A DNA stretch of 64,000 nt, taken from NCBI GenBank assembly GCA_003576695.1, contig QOZQ01000001.1:599101-663100 (forward strand), in the 5' to 3' direction. Origin of the DNA: Taklimakanibacter lacteus (GTDB lineage: Bacteria > Pseudomonadota > Alphaproteobacteria > Rhizobiales > Aestuariivirgaceae). The notes under the pieces were generated by a model, which was not told the DNA's origin, ran no database searches, and saw nothing but the letters and a program-made list of their open reading frames with translations. The number at the start of each line of letters is the position of its first letter. The first letter of the stretch is position 1. Shown here in pieces: positions 29,595 through 37,422 of this stretch. The position numbers were made by a program, and so were the translations under genes.

Positions 29595-29801
29595 ATGAGC
29601 GAAGAGCGCAAGAGCAAGACGCGGCAACCGGGCTTTCTGCCGATCGAAACCAACTGGTTCGACCGCCTGTTCATCGCGGCGGTGATCTGGGTGGCCCTGT
29701 CGCTCTTCTGGATGCGGTTCCTCGAGCCGCTCGGGCTTTCGGTTTGGATATCCACCGTGATATCGGTGGTTCTTGCAGTCATTATCGTGAAAAAAGGATA
29801 G
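29595..29801 (+). CDS. Small two-segment membrane protein of the ABC operon
   Basis: A 68-residue protein with a short polar N-terminus ([17 protein letters not shown]) and two hydrophobic stretches (about 24-40 and 48-65). I do not recognise a named family. It is tightly packed (4 bases on each side) between permease 2 and the dehydrogenase. Its position matches that of the DUF2160 protein after the glycerol permeases, so an accessory role in the transporter is plausible. Confidence 0.75.
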   Translation: MSEERKSKTRQPGFLPIETNWFDRLFIAAVIWVALSLFWMRFLEPLGLSVWISTVISVVLAVIIVKKG

Positions 29802-29805
29802 GCGG

Positions 29806-30849
29806 ATGGACGCCCTCGTACTGGAAAAGAAGCTGGAACTCTCGCTGCGCGATTATCCGATCGAGAAGGAAGAGCCCTTGGGCCCCCGCGATGTTCGCAT
29901 CAAGCTCCATACGGTGGGCATCTGCGGCTCGGATGTCCACTACTACACGCATGGCAAGATCGGGCCGTTTGTCGTGAACGCGCCGATGATTCTGGGGCAT
30001 GAGGCATCGGGCACGGTGATCGAAACGGGCAAGGAGGTCAAAACCCTCAAGGCCGGCGATCGTGTGTGCATGGAGCCCGGCATTCCGGATCCGCACAGCC
30101 GGGCGACCAGGATGGGCATGTATAATATCGATCCGGCAGTCCGCTTCTGGGCGACGCCGCCGGTGCATGGCATCCTGCGCCCGACATGTGTTCATCCCGA
30201 AGCTTTCACCTTCAAGCTCCCTGACAATGTGTCCTTTGCCGAGGGCGCGATGGTGGAGCCGCTCGCCGTCGGCGTGCATGCCGCGACGAAAGCAAGGATC
30301 AAGCCGGGCGACGTGGCGCTGGTGATGGGGGCCGGCCCGATCGGCCTGGTGACGGCCCTGTCCGCTCTGGCGGCCGGCTGCGCCAGGGTGTTCGTGACGG
30401 ATCTCGATGACGCCAAGCTCGAAATTGCGGCCGGACTCGGAGCAGTCACTCCGATCAATGTCACGAAGGAAGATGCGGTCCGCCGCATCTCCCGCGAGAC
30501 GGATGGCTGGGGCGTCGAGGTGGTGTTCGAAGCGACCGGCAGCCCCAAGGCGGCCGCGACGATATTCCAGTCGCTCTGTCCGGGCGGCTGCGTGGTGATC
30601 ATCGGCGGGCAGTCGGAGCCCATCGCCTATGATGCCGGTGCTGCGATGGTGCGTGAGGCGCGCATCGAGAACATCTTCCGCTATGCGCATGTGTTCCCGC
30701 GCTGCGTCGGCATGATCGCCTCGGGCGCCATCAATGTGAAGCCGCTGATCACGAGAGGGTTCGAGTTCAAGGACAGTGTCAGGGCATTCGAGATTGCGGC
30801 ATCGGCGCCCGCCGGTGACGTGAAGATGCAGATCGAGCTGCCGCAATAG
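29806..30849 (+). CDS. Zinc-dependent polyol dehydrogenase (sorbitol/xylitol DH-like)
   Basis: A 347-residue medium-chain dehydrogenase. Catalytic zinc ligands are Cys in [13 protein letters not shown], His-Glu in ILGHEASG and Glu in [10 protein letters not shown]. The Rossmann motif is [10 protein letters not shown] and the Asp after it (VTDLDD) predicts NAD. The four structural-zinc cysteines are missing, as in sorbitol dehydrogenases ([16 protein letters not shown]). In Agrobacterium a PF00107 enzyme in a similar locus oxidises D-altritol to D-tagatose; the same may apply. It overlaps nothing and precedes the HAD gene by five bases. Confidence 0.9.
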   Translation: MDALVLEKKLELSLRDYPIEKEEPLGPRDVRIKLHTVGICGSDVHYYTHGKIGPFVVNAPMILGHEASGTVIETGKEVKTLKAGDRVCMEPGIPDPHSRATRMGMYNIDPAVRFWATPPVHGILRPTCVHPEAFTFKLPDNVSFAEGAMVEPLAVGVHAATKARIKPGDVALVMGAGPIGLVTALSALAAGCARVFVTDLDDAKLEIAAGLGAVTPINVTKEDAVRRISRETDGWGVEVVFEATGSPKAAATIFQSLCPGGCVVIIGGQSEPIAYDAGAAMVREARIENIFRYAHVFPRCVGMIASGAINVKPLITRGFEFKDSVRAFEIAASAPAGDVKMQIELPQ

Positions 30850-30854
30850 ATCGC

Positions 30855-31541
30855 ATGACGGGGATTTCACTGACGAAGCCGGACGAGACGACGGTACTCG
30901 GCCGCTACGACGCGTTCCTGTTCGACATGGACGGAACGATCCTCACCTCCATTGCGGCAGCCGAGCGCGCCTGGAGCGCTTGGGCGGCGCGCATCGGCGC
31001 ACCCGCTGCCGACGTGCTCTCCTACATGCATGGCCGTCTGGCGCTCGATACTGTCGGCCGGTTTGCCCCGGCGACGGCGGATCTCGACAATGAAGTGCGG
31101 TGGCTTGACCAGCGTGAGCTGGAGGATCTCGACGGCATAGAAGAAGTGCCGGGCGCTGGTGCGTTCCTGCGCGCGCTGCCGGCCGAGCGATGGGCGGTCG
31201 TGACATCCGCCAATCGCGCTCTCGCCTTGAAACGGATCGCGGCCGCCGGGCTGCCTGTCCCGCCGCTGCTGCTCACGTCGGACGATGTCTCGCGCGGCAA
31301 GCCCGACCCGGAAGGATATATTAGGGCCGCGCAGAGCCTGCGGGTCGAGCCGACAAGCTGCCTTGTCTTCGAGGATACGCGCGCGGGCCTGAAGGCGGGC
31401 CTCGCCGCCGGCGCTCAAGTCGTTCAGATCGCCGGCACGCAAGCCGCGGACGATCTGCCGGTGCGGCTGACGGTCGATGGCTATGAAGGGTTCTCGGTGA
31501 GCCGCGAAGGCAATGCTGCCAGGCTCGCAATCGTCCGCTGA
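30855..31541 (+). CDS. HAD-family hydrolase (sugar phosphatase-like)
   Basis: A 228-residue HAD superfamily phosphatase of the beta-phosphoglucomutase/GPP-like group. Motif I is FLFDMDGTILTS with the nucleophile Asp, motif II is VVTSAN, motif III lies around RGKPDPEGY and motif IV is VFEDTRAG. Sugar- or polyol-phosphate dephosphorylation is likely; in this locus it may remove dead-end polyol phosphates. It is the last gene of the operon, five bases after the dehydrogenase. Confidence 0.87.
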   Translation: MTGISLTKPDETTVLGRYDAFLFDMDGTILTSIAAAERAWSAWAARIGAPAADVLSYMHGRLALDTVGRFAPATADLDNEVRWLDQRELEDLDGIEEVPGAGAFLRALPAERWAVVTSANRALALKRIAAAGLPVPPLLLTSDDVSRGKPDPEGYIRAAQSLRVEPTSCLVFEDTRAGLKAGLAAGAQVVQIAGTQAADDLPVRLTVDGYEGFSVSREGNAARLAIVR

Positions 31542-31884
31542 CGATCGGATGGCTGGCGCCCTTTTGCAGTTCGATCACTATGACCGGGTACCTTTGCCTG
31601 AAGACGATCCGCCGCCCTTTCGGCCTGCGATCGGGATGCGTGCCTGATTATGGTCCCGTGGCATGCCCAGGCCCTATTGCCGTTGCGGGCCAAAGCGTGT
31701 GAGCCTCGCGACAATTGACGATGAGGAGAGATAGATCAGCGATGTCCGAAATGCCGAAAATTCCCTGCTCCGAGTGCTGTTCGCCAGCTAACCCCTTGAT
31801 AAGTCTCGGCACAGCGATTTTTCCGCGAAAATTCCCTGTAATTCCCTGTAATTCCCTGTATCCGGCGCGAGATTAGGGCAGGGC
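31542..31884. other. Intergenic region with a short tandem repeat
   Basis: This 343-base gap holds no convincing gene. Three perfect tandem copies of the 10-mer ATTCCCTGTA lie at 31831-31860 just before the hydrolase start, and another TTCCCTG occurs at 31770. A 44-codon frame preceded by GAGGAGAG starts at 31742 but runs through the repeat and looks like chance. The repeat-bearing part resembles degraded intergenic DNA seen in rhizobia. No terminator was recognised after the HAD gene. Confidence 0.6.
31831..31860. repeat. Tandem 10-mer repeat, three copies
   Basis: ATTCCCTGTA is repeated three times without change, 24 bases before the ATG of the alpha/beta hydrolase gene. The spacing of one helical turn could place protein sites on one DNA face, or it may be a remnant of a mobile sequence. 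Nothing in the window repeats it elsewhere apart from a partial copy at 31770. Confidence 0.85.
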
Positions 31885-32577
31885 ATGCGAACGCTCGTCA
31901 TGATACCGGCGCTGTGCTGCGATGAAGGCCTCTATGCGGGCATCGCCGCGCCACTCTCAGATCTCGTCAGCCCACGGATCATCATTCCCTGTGAGACGAC
32001 GCTCGCCCGCTGCGCCGAGAAAGTGCTGAGCGAGGTCGAGGGCGACTTCATCATCATGGGCACGTCCTTCGGCGGCCATGTGGCGCGCGAGGTGGCGTTG
32101 GCGGCGCCCGAGCGGGTGAAGGGCCTGTGGATCATCGGGGCAGGGCCTGGCGGCATCGCCAGCCCGCAAGCCGGGGCCGAGCGCAGCGCCAAACTGCGCG
32201 ACGGCCGCGCCGAGGAGGTCTATCAGCAGTTCCACAGGATTATCACCCATCTGCCGGGCGAGCGTGGGCCGGAAGCGGCCGACATCTTCCTCGCCATGGC
32301 GCGGCGCGGCGATCCTGAGAAGATCGCGCGCCAGTCGGATGCGCTTGCCGTCCGGCCGGACCGCTGGAACGACCTCGCCCGGATCGCCTGCCCGACGCTG
32401 CTTTTATGGGGCGTGCATGACCAGTTCTCGCCGGCAGCCGATGCCTTGCGCATGGCAGGGCTCATCCCCCATGCCCGCTATGTCGAGATTGCCGATTGCG
32501 GGCATCTGCCGACGCTCGAAACGCCGGAGGAGGTGGTCGAAGCCGCTCGCCATTGGTTAGCTGACATCAAGGTTTGA
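31885..32577 (+). CDS. Alpha/beta-hydrolase
   Basis: A 230-residue single-domain alpha/beta-hydrolase. The nucleophile elbow is GTSFGG (Ser), the acid is in WGVHDQFSP and the His in DCGHLPTLE. No signal peptide, so it acts in the cytoplasm. It belongs to the broad esterase/hydrolase group and the substrate cannot be named. It lies 32 bases before zur on the same strand, with a Zur-type box between them. Confidence 0.85.
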   Translation: MRTLVMIPALCCDEGLYAGIAAPLSDLVSPRIIIPCETTLARCAEKVLSEVEGDFIIMGTSFGGHVAREVALAAPERVKGLWIIGAGPGGIASPQAGAERSAKLRDGRAEEVYQQFHRIITHLPGERGPEAADIFLAMARRGDPEKIARQSDALAVRPDRWNDLARIACPTLLLWGVHDQFSPAADALRMAGLIPHARYVEIADCGHLPTLETPEEVVEAARHWLADIKV

Positions 32578-32590
32578 AATTCGGAGGAAC

Positions 32591-32605
32591 TGTTATAATA
32601 TAACA
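32591..32605. promoter_or_regulatory. Zur box upstream of zur
   Basis: TGTTATAATATAACA is a 15-base palindrome around a central base, four bases before the zur ATG. It matches the alphaproteobacterial Zur-binding pattern. Its position over the start region suggests that Zur represses its own znuCB operon when zinc is sufficient. Confidence 0.85.
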
Positions 32606-32609
32606 AATC

Positions 32610-33083
32610 ATGTCCTTTCCCGATCCCCGTCACAATCACGACCATTGCACCGCCGATCTGGTGAAGCGGGCCGAGCGCATCTGCGAGCGGCGCGGCTCGC
32701 GGCTCACCGCCCAGCGCCGGGACGTGCTCGATTGCGTGGCGCAGAGCCACCAGGCCGCCGGCGCCTATGAGATCATCGAGCGCATGGCCGCCAATGGGCC
32801 GCGGCCGGCGCCGATCACCGTCTACCGGGCGCTCGATTTCCTGCTCGCCCATGGGCTCGTCCACAAGATCGAAAGCCGCAACGCCTTCATCGCCTGCTCG
32901 CATGCGCATGAGGGCGAGCCCGCCGCACTCCTCATCTGCGAAGGCTGCGGCATCGTCGCCGAGCTCGACGTGCCGGATACCTTTGCCAGCCTCGCCCGGC
33001 AGGCGACCGCGCAGGGCTTCAGGCCCGAGCGCACCGTCGTCGAGATCGCCGGCCATTGCAGCCATTGCGCCCGGAGCGCCTGA
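32610..33083 (+). CDS. zur: Zinc uptake regulator Zur (Fur family)
   Basis: A 157-residue Fur-family metalloregulator. The winged helix (LTAQRRDVLDCVAQSHQAAGAYEII) is followed by ITVYRALDFLLAHGLVHKIES. The metal sites lie in FIACSHAHEGEPAALLICEGCG and the C-terminal pair is in GHCSHC. Two CxxC motifs for structural zinc are visible. Immediate linkage to znuC and znuB, and the box over its start, identify it as Zur rather than Fur. znuC begins 4 bases after the stop. Confidence 0.93.
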   Translation: MSFPDPRHNHDHCTADLVKRAERICERRGSRLTAQRRDVLDCVAQSHQAAGAYEIIERMAANGPRPAPITVYRALDFLLAHGLVHKIESRNAFIACSHAHEGEPAALLICEGCGIVAELDVPDTFASLARQATAQGFRPERTVVEIAGHCSHCARSA

Positions 33084-33087
33084 CCCC

Positions 33088-33870
33088 ATGGATGCGCTGG
33101 TGCATGGCGAGCCGTTGATCGAAGGACATGGCATTTCCCTCAAATTCGGCAATCGCACCATCCTCGATCATGTCGACATCGATGTGATGCCAGGCGAGAT
33201 CGTGACCCTCATCGGGCCGAATGGCGCCGGCAAGTCATCGCTGGTGCGCGTCCTGCTCGGCCTCGAGAAGCCGACGGCTGGGCGCATTGCGCGCAAGCGG
33301 GACTTGCGCATTGGCTATGTGCCGCAGCGCTTTCCGCTGACGCCCAATGTGCCGCTCGACGTCAAGCGCCTGCTCGCCCTCACCTTGCGGCCGGCGCCGG
33401 CCGACATCGATGCGGCGCTGGCCGAGACCGGCATCGCGCATCTGAAGGATGCCGGGGTCGCCTCGCTGTCGGGCGGCGAGTTGCAGCGGGCCTTGCTGGC
33501 GCGGGCACTTCTGCGCAAGCCCGAGCTCCTGGTGCTCGACGAGCCGGTGCAGGCGGTCGATTTCATCGGCGAGACCCGGCTCTATGAGCTCATCTCGGAA
33601 ATACGCCGCACGCATGGCTGCGGTATCCTGATGGTGTCGCATGATCTCCACATGGTCATGGCGGAAAGCGATCGCGTCATCTGCCTCAACGGCCATGTGT
33701 GCTGCGAAGGCGGGCCCGAGACGGTGCGGCACGATCCGGAATTCGTGAAGCTGTTCGGCGCGCAGGCGGCGCGCGTGATCGCCGCCTATTCGCATCATCA
33801 CGATCATGACCACGAGAGTCATGACCATTCCCATGATCACGATCACAAGCATCATGACCACAAGCATTGA
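33088..33870 (+). CDS. znuC: Zinc ABC transporter ATPase ZnuC
   Basis: A 260-residue ABC ATPase of the zinc/manganese importer class. Walker A GPNGAGKSS, signature LSGGELQR, Walker B LLVLDEP and switch His in VSHDLH are intact. The last 25 or so residues are almost entirely His, Asp, Lys and Glu, a histidine-rich tail seen in some ZnuC proteins that may bind or store zinc. ATG 33088 follows zur directly. The gene is separated from znuB by a 126-base inverted-repeat element. Confidence 0.93.
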   Translation: MDALVHGEPLIEGHGISLKFGNRTILDHVDIDVMPGEIVTLIGPNGAGKSSLVRVLLGLEKPTAGRIARKRDLRIGYVPQRFPLTPNVPLDVKRLLALTLRPAPADIDAALAETGIAHLKDAGVASLSGGELQRALLARALLRKPELLVLDEPVQAVDFIGETRLYELISEIRRTHGCGILMVSHDLHMVMAESDRVICLNGHVCCEGGPETVRHDPEFVKLFGAQAARVIAAYSHHHDHDHESHDHSHDHDHKHHDHKH

Positions 33871-33872
33871 TA

Positions 33873-33998
33873 ATTTCCCTCCCCCTTGCGGGGAGGGATC
33901 AAGGGTGGGGGTCGGGTGGTATCTCCAGTTTTCGTCGCGCAGATCGGCGGCGGATATAACCCCCACCCCTAACCCCTCCCCGCAAGGGGGAGGGGAAT
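33873..33998. repeat. Long inverted-repeat element between znuC and znuB
   Basis: Two arms of about 40 bases (33873-33912 and 33959-33998) are inverted copies with about four mismatches around a 46-base centre. Each arm is itself a smaller hairpin (CCCTCCCCCTTGCGGGGAGG). The right arm runs into the znuB start. It resembles the dispersed palindromic mini-elements of rhizobia and was probably inserted inside the operon. Confidence 0.85.
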
Positions 33999-34800
33999 GA
34001 CTATGACCATCCTCGCCGAACCCTTCTTCGTCCGCGCCCTCATTGCCGGGCTGGGCGTCGCCGCCATAGCCGGTCCCATCGGCTGCTTCATCGTCTGGCG
34101 GCGCATGGCCTATTTCGGCGAGACGCTCGCCCATGCCTCGCTGCTGGGCGTCGGCCTCGGCCTCCTGTTCGGCATCGATCTGACGCTTGGCGTCATCGCC
34201 ACGACCGTGGCGCTCGCCATCGCGCTCCTGGCGCTGCGCTCGCAGCGCGAGCTCGCCACCGACACGCTGCTCGGCATCCTCTCGCATGGAGCGCTCGCCG
34301 CCGGCATCGTGGTGGCAAGCCTTCTCACCTGGGTGCGCTTCGATTTGATGAGCCTGCTGTTCGGCGACATCCTCACCGTTTCCATCACCGATATATTATG
34401 GGTGTGGCTGGGCGGCGTCGCGATGATGGCCGGCGTCGCCTTTCTGTGGCGCGACCTCCTCGCCTTGACGGTGCATGAGGAGCTTGCCGCCGCCGAGGGC
34501 GTCAAGGCGCAGCGCGTCGAGATCGGCTTTGTGCTCCTCATAGCCTTCCTGATCGCGGTCGCCATGAAGATCGTCGGCATCCTGCTCATCACAGCACTCC
34601 TCATCATCCCGGCTGCGGCGGCGCGGCGCATGGCGCGCTCGCCCGAAGGCATGGCGGTGATCGCGAGCCTCATCGGCATGGCCGCGGTGGTGGCAGGGCT
34701 CGTTCTTTCGGCGCAGCTCGACTCGCCCTCCGGTCCCTCGATCGTGCTCATGGCTGCGACGCTGTTTGTCTTGACCCTGGCGCTGCCGAAGACCAATTAA
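33997..34800 (+). CDS. znuB: Zinc ABC transporter permease ZnuB
   Basis: A 267-residue ABC-3 family permease with about eight membrane segments, beginning [32 protein letters not shown]. The family segment [19 protein letters not shown] is clear. The ATG at 33997 or 34003 ([11 protein letters not shown]) is preceded by AGGGGGAGGGG supplied by the inverted-repeat element. No ZnuA binding-protein gene lies in this window; it must be elsewhere. ispG follows after five bases. Confidence 0.93.
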   Translation: MTMTILAEPFFVRALIAGLGVAAIAGPIGCFIVWRRMAYFGETLAHASLLGVGLGLLFGIDLTLGVIATTVALAIALLALRSQRELATDTLLGILSHGALAAGIVVASLLTWVRFDLMSLLFGDILTVSITDILWVWLGGVAMMAGVAFLWRDLLALTVHEELAAAEGVKAQRVEIGFVLLIAFLIAVAMKIVGILLITALLIIPAAAARRMARSPEGMAVIASLIGMAAVVAGLVLSAQLDSPSGPSIVLMAATLFVLTLALPKTN

Positions 34801-34805
34801 CCGCC

Positions 34806-36053
34806 ATGCTCCTGCCGCGCAGAACCTCCATTGGCGTCAAGACCGGCTCCGTCCAGATCGGCGGCGGGGCGCCCATTGTCGTCCAGTCGATGACCAATAC
34901 CGACACGGCCGATATCGAGGGCACGGCCCGGCAGATCGCCGCCCTCAATCGCGCCGGTTCCGAGATCGTGCGCATCACCGTCGATCGCGAGGAGGCGGCG
35001 GCCGCCGTTCCCCATATCCGCGACCGCGTCGCCGCCAAGGGCCTCGATGTGCCGATCGTCGGCGATTTCCACTATAACGGCCACACGCTGCTCAGCCAGT
35101 ATCCGGCCTGCGCCGAAGCGCTGGCGAAATACCGCATCAATCCCGGCAATGTCGGCTTCAAGGAGAAGAAGGACCGCAATTTCGGCATGATGATCGAGAC
35201 GGCATTGCGCTTCGACAAGCCGATCCGCATCGGCGTCAATTGGGGCTCGCTCGACCAGGCGCTCCTGACCTCGCTCATGGACCAGAATGCGAAGTCCTCC
35301 GCGCCCATCGAAGCGCGCGCGGTGATGCATGAGACGGTGGTGCGCTCCGGCGTGCTGTCGGCCGAGCGCGCGCGCGAGCTGGGGCTCGGGGCAGACAAGA
35401 TCATCATCTCGGCCAAATGCTCGGAAGTGCAGGACCTCATTGCCGTCTATCGCCTGCTGGCCAAGCGCTGCGACTACGCGCTGCATCTGGGGCTCACCGA
35501 GGCGGGCATGGGGTCGAAAGGCATCGTCGCCTCGACGGCAGCGCTCTCAGTGCTGCTGCAGGAAGGCATCGGCGACACGATCCGTATCTCGCTGACGCCG
35601 GAACCCGGCGGCGACCGCACGCGTGAAGTGACGGTGGCGCAGGAGATCCTGCAGACCATGGGCTTGCGCTCCTTCGCGCCGATGGTCATTGCGTGCCCGG
35701 GCTGCGGGCGCACCACGTCCACCGTGTTCCAGGAGCTGGCGCAGGACATCCAGACCTATGTACGCGACCGCATGGTCGACTGGCGGCGCGACTATCCGGG
35801 CTTCGAGACGCTGTCGCTGGCGGTCATGGGCTGCATCGTCAACGGACCGGGCGAATCGAAACATGCCGATATCGGCATCTCGCTGCCGGGAACCGGCGAG
35901 TTGCCCTCGGCGCCGGTCTATGTCGATGGCAAGAAGGTCACCACCTTGCGCGGCGCCGATATCGGCAACCAGTTCAAGTCGATCGTCGAGACTTACGTTA
36001 AGGAGCGCTGGGGGCCTGTTCACAAATCGGTGGCGGGCAGCAAAAATAATTGA
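34806..36053 (+). CDS. ispG: 4-hydroxy-3-methylbut-2-enyl diphosphate synthase (IspG/GcpE)
   Basis: IspG (415 aa) is the penultimate enzyme of the MEP isoprenoid pathway, converting MEcPP to HMBPP with a 4Fe-4S cluster. The start [21 protein letters not shown] segment is present. The cluster ligands are C297 and C300 (IACPGCGR) and C343 (GCIVNGPGE). Length and order are normal for the two-domain bacterial form. It sits directly behind znuB, possibly on the same transcript. The farnesyl-type synthase of the same pathway is 1.4 kb away. Confidence 0.96.
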   Translation: MLLPRRTSIGVKTGSVQIGGGAPIVVQSMTNTDTADIEGTARQIAALNRAGSEIVRITVDREEAAAAVPHIRDRVAAKGLDVPIVGDFHYNGHTLLSQYPACAEALAKYRINPGNVGFKEKKDRNFGMMIETALRFDKPIRIGVNWGSLDQALLTSLMDQNAKSSAPIEARAVMHETVVRSGVLSAERARELGLGADKIIISAKCSEVQDLIAVYRLLAKRCDYALHLGLTEAGMGSKGIVASTAALSVLLQEGIGDTIRISLTPEPGGDRTREVTVAQEILQTMGLRSFAPMVIACPGCGRTTSTVFQELAQDIQTYVRDRMVDWRRDYPGFETLSLAVMGCIVNGPGESKHADIGISLPGTGELPSAPVYVDGKKVTTLRGADIGNQFKSIVETYVKERWGPVHKSVAGSKNN

Positions 36054-36058
36054 ACTTT

Positions 36059-36073
36059 GTTCTTTGTTTGTTC
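36059..36073 (+). promoter_or_regulatory. LexA-type SOS box
   Basis: GTTCTTTGTTTGTTC fits the alphaproteobacterial LexA site GTTC-N7-GTTC exactly, including the T-rich spacer. It lies five bases after the ispG stop and 44 bases before the ATG of a 71-aa gene, where it would overlap a promoter. The eight fixed bases alone would occur about twice by chance in this window, so the position is the main support. Confidence 0.65.
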
Positions 36074-36117
36074 TAGAATGGCGTTTCCCCCGAAACCTTC
36101 AAGATGCGGAGCGCCCC

Positions 36118-36333
36118 ATGACCCGACCCTTCAGCTTTTCCGACCGCCAGCATTATGTCCAATGCCTCGCCATCGTGCGCAATCTTTCCATCGCCTGCGC
36201 CATGGGAGAGCAGCCCGACTCCGAGTTGCGCAAGCGTTGCGACATGCTGGTGACCTCAGTCGATGACGTGATGGGTGAGCTTGTCGGCGACAAGGCCTAT
36301 CTCCACATAGAAGGCGGCCACAATCGCGCGTGA
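36118..36333 (+). CDS. Uncharacterised 71-aa protein, possibly SOS-controlled
   Basis: A 71-residue protein I do not recognise, beginning MTRPFSFSDRQHYVQC and predicted mostly helical, with two cysteines near 16 and 27 and a third near 41. It has GGAG about 8 bases before the ATG and GC-biased third positions like its neighbours, so it looks real. A LexA-type box is 44 bases upstream. Its stop overlaps possible early starts of the aldo/keto reductase gene, so the two may be co-transcribed. Confidence 0.7.
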   Translation: MTRPFSFSDRQHYVQCLAIVRNLSIACAMGEQPDSELRKRCDMLVTSVDDVMGELVGDKAYLHIEGGHNRA

Positions 36334-36347
36334 TGGAGGGGACGAAG

Positions 36348-37193
36348 ATGCAGGCAAGACGCTTCGGCGCGAGCGGACGCGATGTTTCCGTCATCGGCCA
36401 GGGCACCTGGTATATCGAGCATGCCGAACGCGCGGTCGCCGTCGCGGCGCTGCGCGGCGGGCTCGATCACGGCCTCACCCATATCGACACGGCGGAGATG
36501 TATGGATCGGGCCAGGCCGAGACGATCGTCGGCGAGGCCATTGCGGGCCGGCGCGATGAGGTGTTCCTCGTCTCCAAAGTGCTGCCCAGCAATGCTTCCA
36601 AGGTGGGGACGCGGCGCGCTCTGGAAGCTTCGCTTAAGCGGCTCAAGACTGACAGGCTCGACTGCTACCTGCTGCACTGGCGCGGCCAGTACAAGCTCAG
36701 CGAAACCATCGAGGCCTTCGAAGACCTGAAAGAGGAAGGCAAGATCCTGTCCTGGGGTGTCAGCAATTTCGACGAGGAGGATCTCGCCGAGGCGATGGCG
36801 ATCGCCGGGCGCGGCAAGATCGCCTGCAATCAGGTGCTCTATCATCTGGGCGAGCGCGCCATCGAGCATGGCGTCATTCCCTGGTGCCGGCAGCATGACA
36901 TCGCTGTCGTCGCCTACAGTCCTTTCGGCCATTCAGGATTTCCGGCGCGCAACAGCAAAGGCGGCTATGTGCTCGCCGATATCGCCAAGGCGCATGGCGC
37001 AAGCCTGCATCAGGTGGCGCTCGCCTTTCTCATCCGTCATCCATCGGTCTTCGCCATCCCGAAAGCAGCGCGCCTCATGCATGTCGAGGAGAATGCCAAG
37101 GCGATGAATGTCGAGCTGAGCAAAGACGACATTGCGCGTCTGGAAGAAGCGTTTCCGCTCGGGGTGAGGCCGCGCAGCCTGCCGATGATCTGA
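36348..37193 (+). CDS. Aldo/keto reductase
   Basis: A 281-residue NADPH-dependent (alpha/beta)8-barrel reductase. The catalytic set appears as Asp-Tyr in THIDTAEMYGSGQAE, Lys in VSKVLPSN and His in LLHWRG. GVSNFDEEDL and the C-terminal cofactor segment FAIPKAARLMHVEENAKAM complete the family. ATG 36348 has GGAGGGG seven bases upstream and begins MQARRFGASGRDV; earlier in-frame starts at 36330 and 36333 overlap the small gene. The substrate is unknown. Confidence 0.9.
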   Translation: MQARRFGASGRDVSVIGQGTWYIEHAERAVAVAALRGGLDHGLTHIDTAEMYGSGQAETIVGEAIAGRRDEVFLVSKVLPSNASKVGTRRALEASLKRLKTDRLDCYLLHWRGQYKLSETIEAFEDLKEEGKILSWGVSNFDEEDLAEAMAIAGRGKIACNQVLYHLGERAIEHGVIPWCRQHDIAVVAYSPFGHSGFPARNSKGGYVLADIAKAHGASLHQVALAFLIRHPSVFAIPKAARLMHVEENAKAMNVELSKDDIARLEEAFPLGVRPRSLPMI

Positions 37194-37204
37194 TTCACAC
37201 AGTT

Positions 37205-37404
37205 CCTCCTTCCTCCGCGAAGCGGGGGAAGGTGGCGCGTAGCGCCGGATGGGGGCGGTGCCGCGCGAGCTGTGTTTAAGGCTTCCACATCTGATGCCTC
37301 CGTGTCGAAAACACGCTCACGCAACATTCCGGGAGTTTTGTCGGTTGCGCCACCCCATCCGGCGCTGCGCGCCACCTTCCCCGCGCGTCGCGCGGAGAAG
37401 GAGC
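37205..37404. repeat. Long inverted-repeat element between convergent genes
   Basis: Arms of about 55 bases (37205-37260 and 37349-37404) are imperfect inverted copies sharing GGAAGGTGGCGCG and AGCGCCGGATGGGG. The middle (37261-37348) is unrelated AT-richer sequence. It fills the gap between the aldo/keto reductase and the convergent prenyl synthase gene and could act as a bidirectional terminator. It differs in sequence from the elements at 33873 and 60551 but has the same design. Confidence 0.8.
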
Positions 37405-37422
37405 AGGAAGCCGCATGCGCGC

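Noticed and set aside
31831..31860. CRISPR array
   Set aside because: Only three 10-base units with no spacers, and no cas genes in the window.
31742..31876. 44-codon frame with GAGGAGAG upstream
   Set aside because: It runs through the three-copy 10-mer repeat and its codon use is unlike the genes around it.
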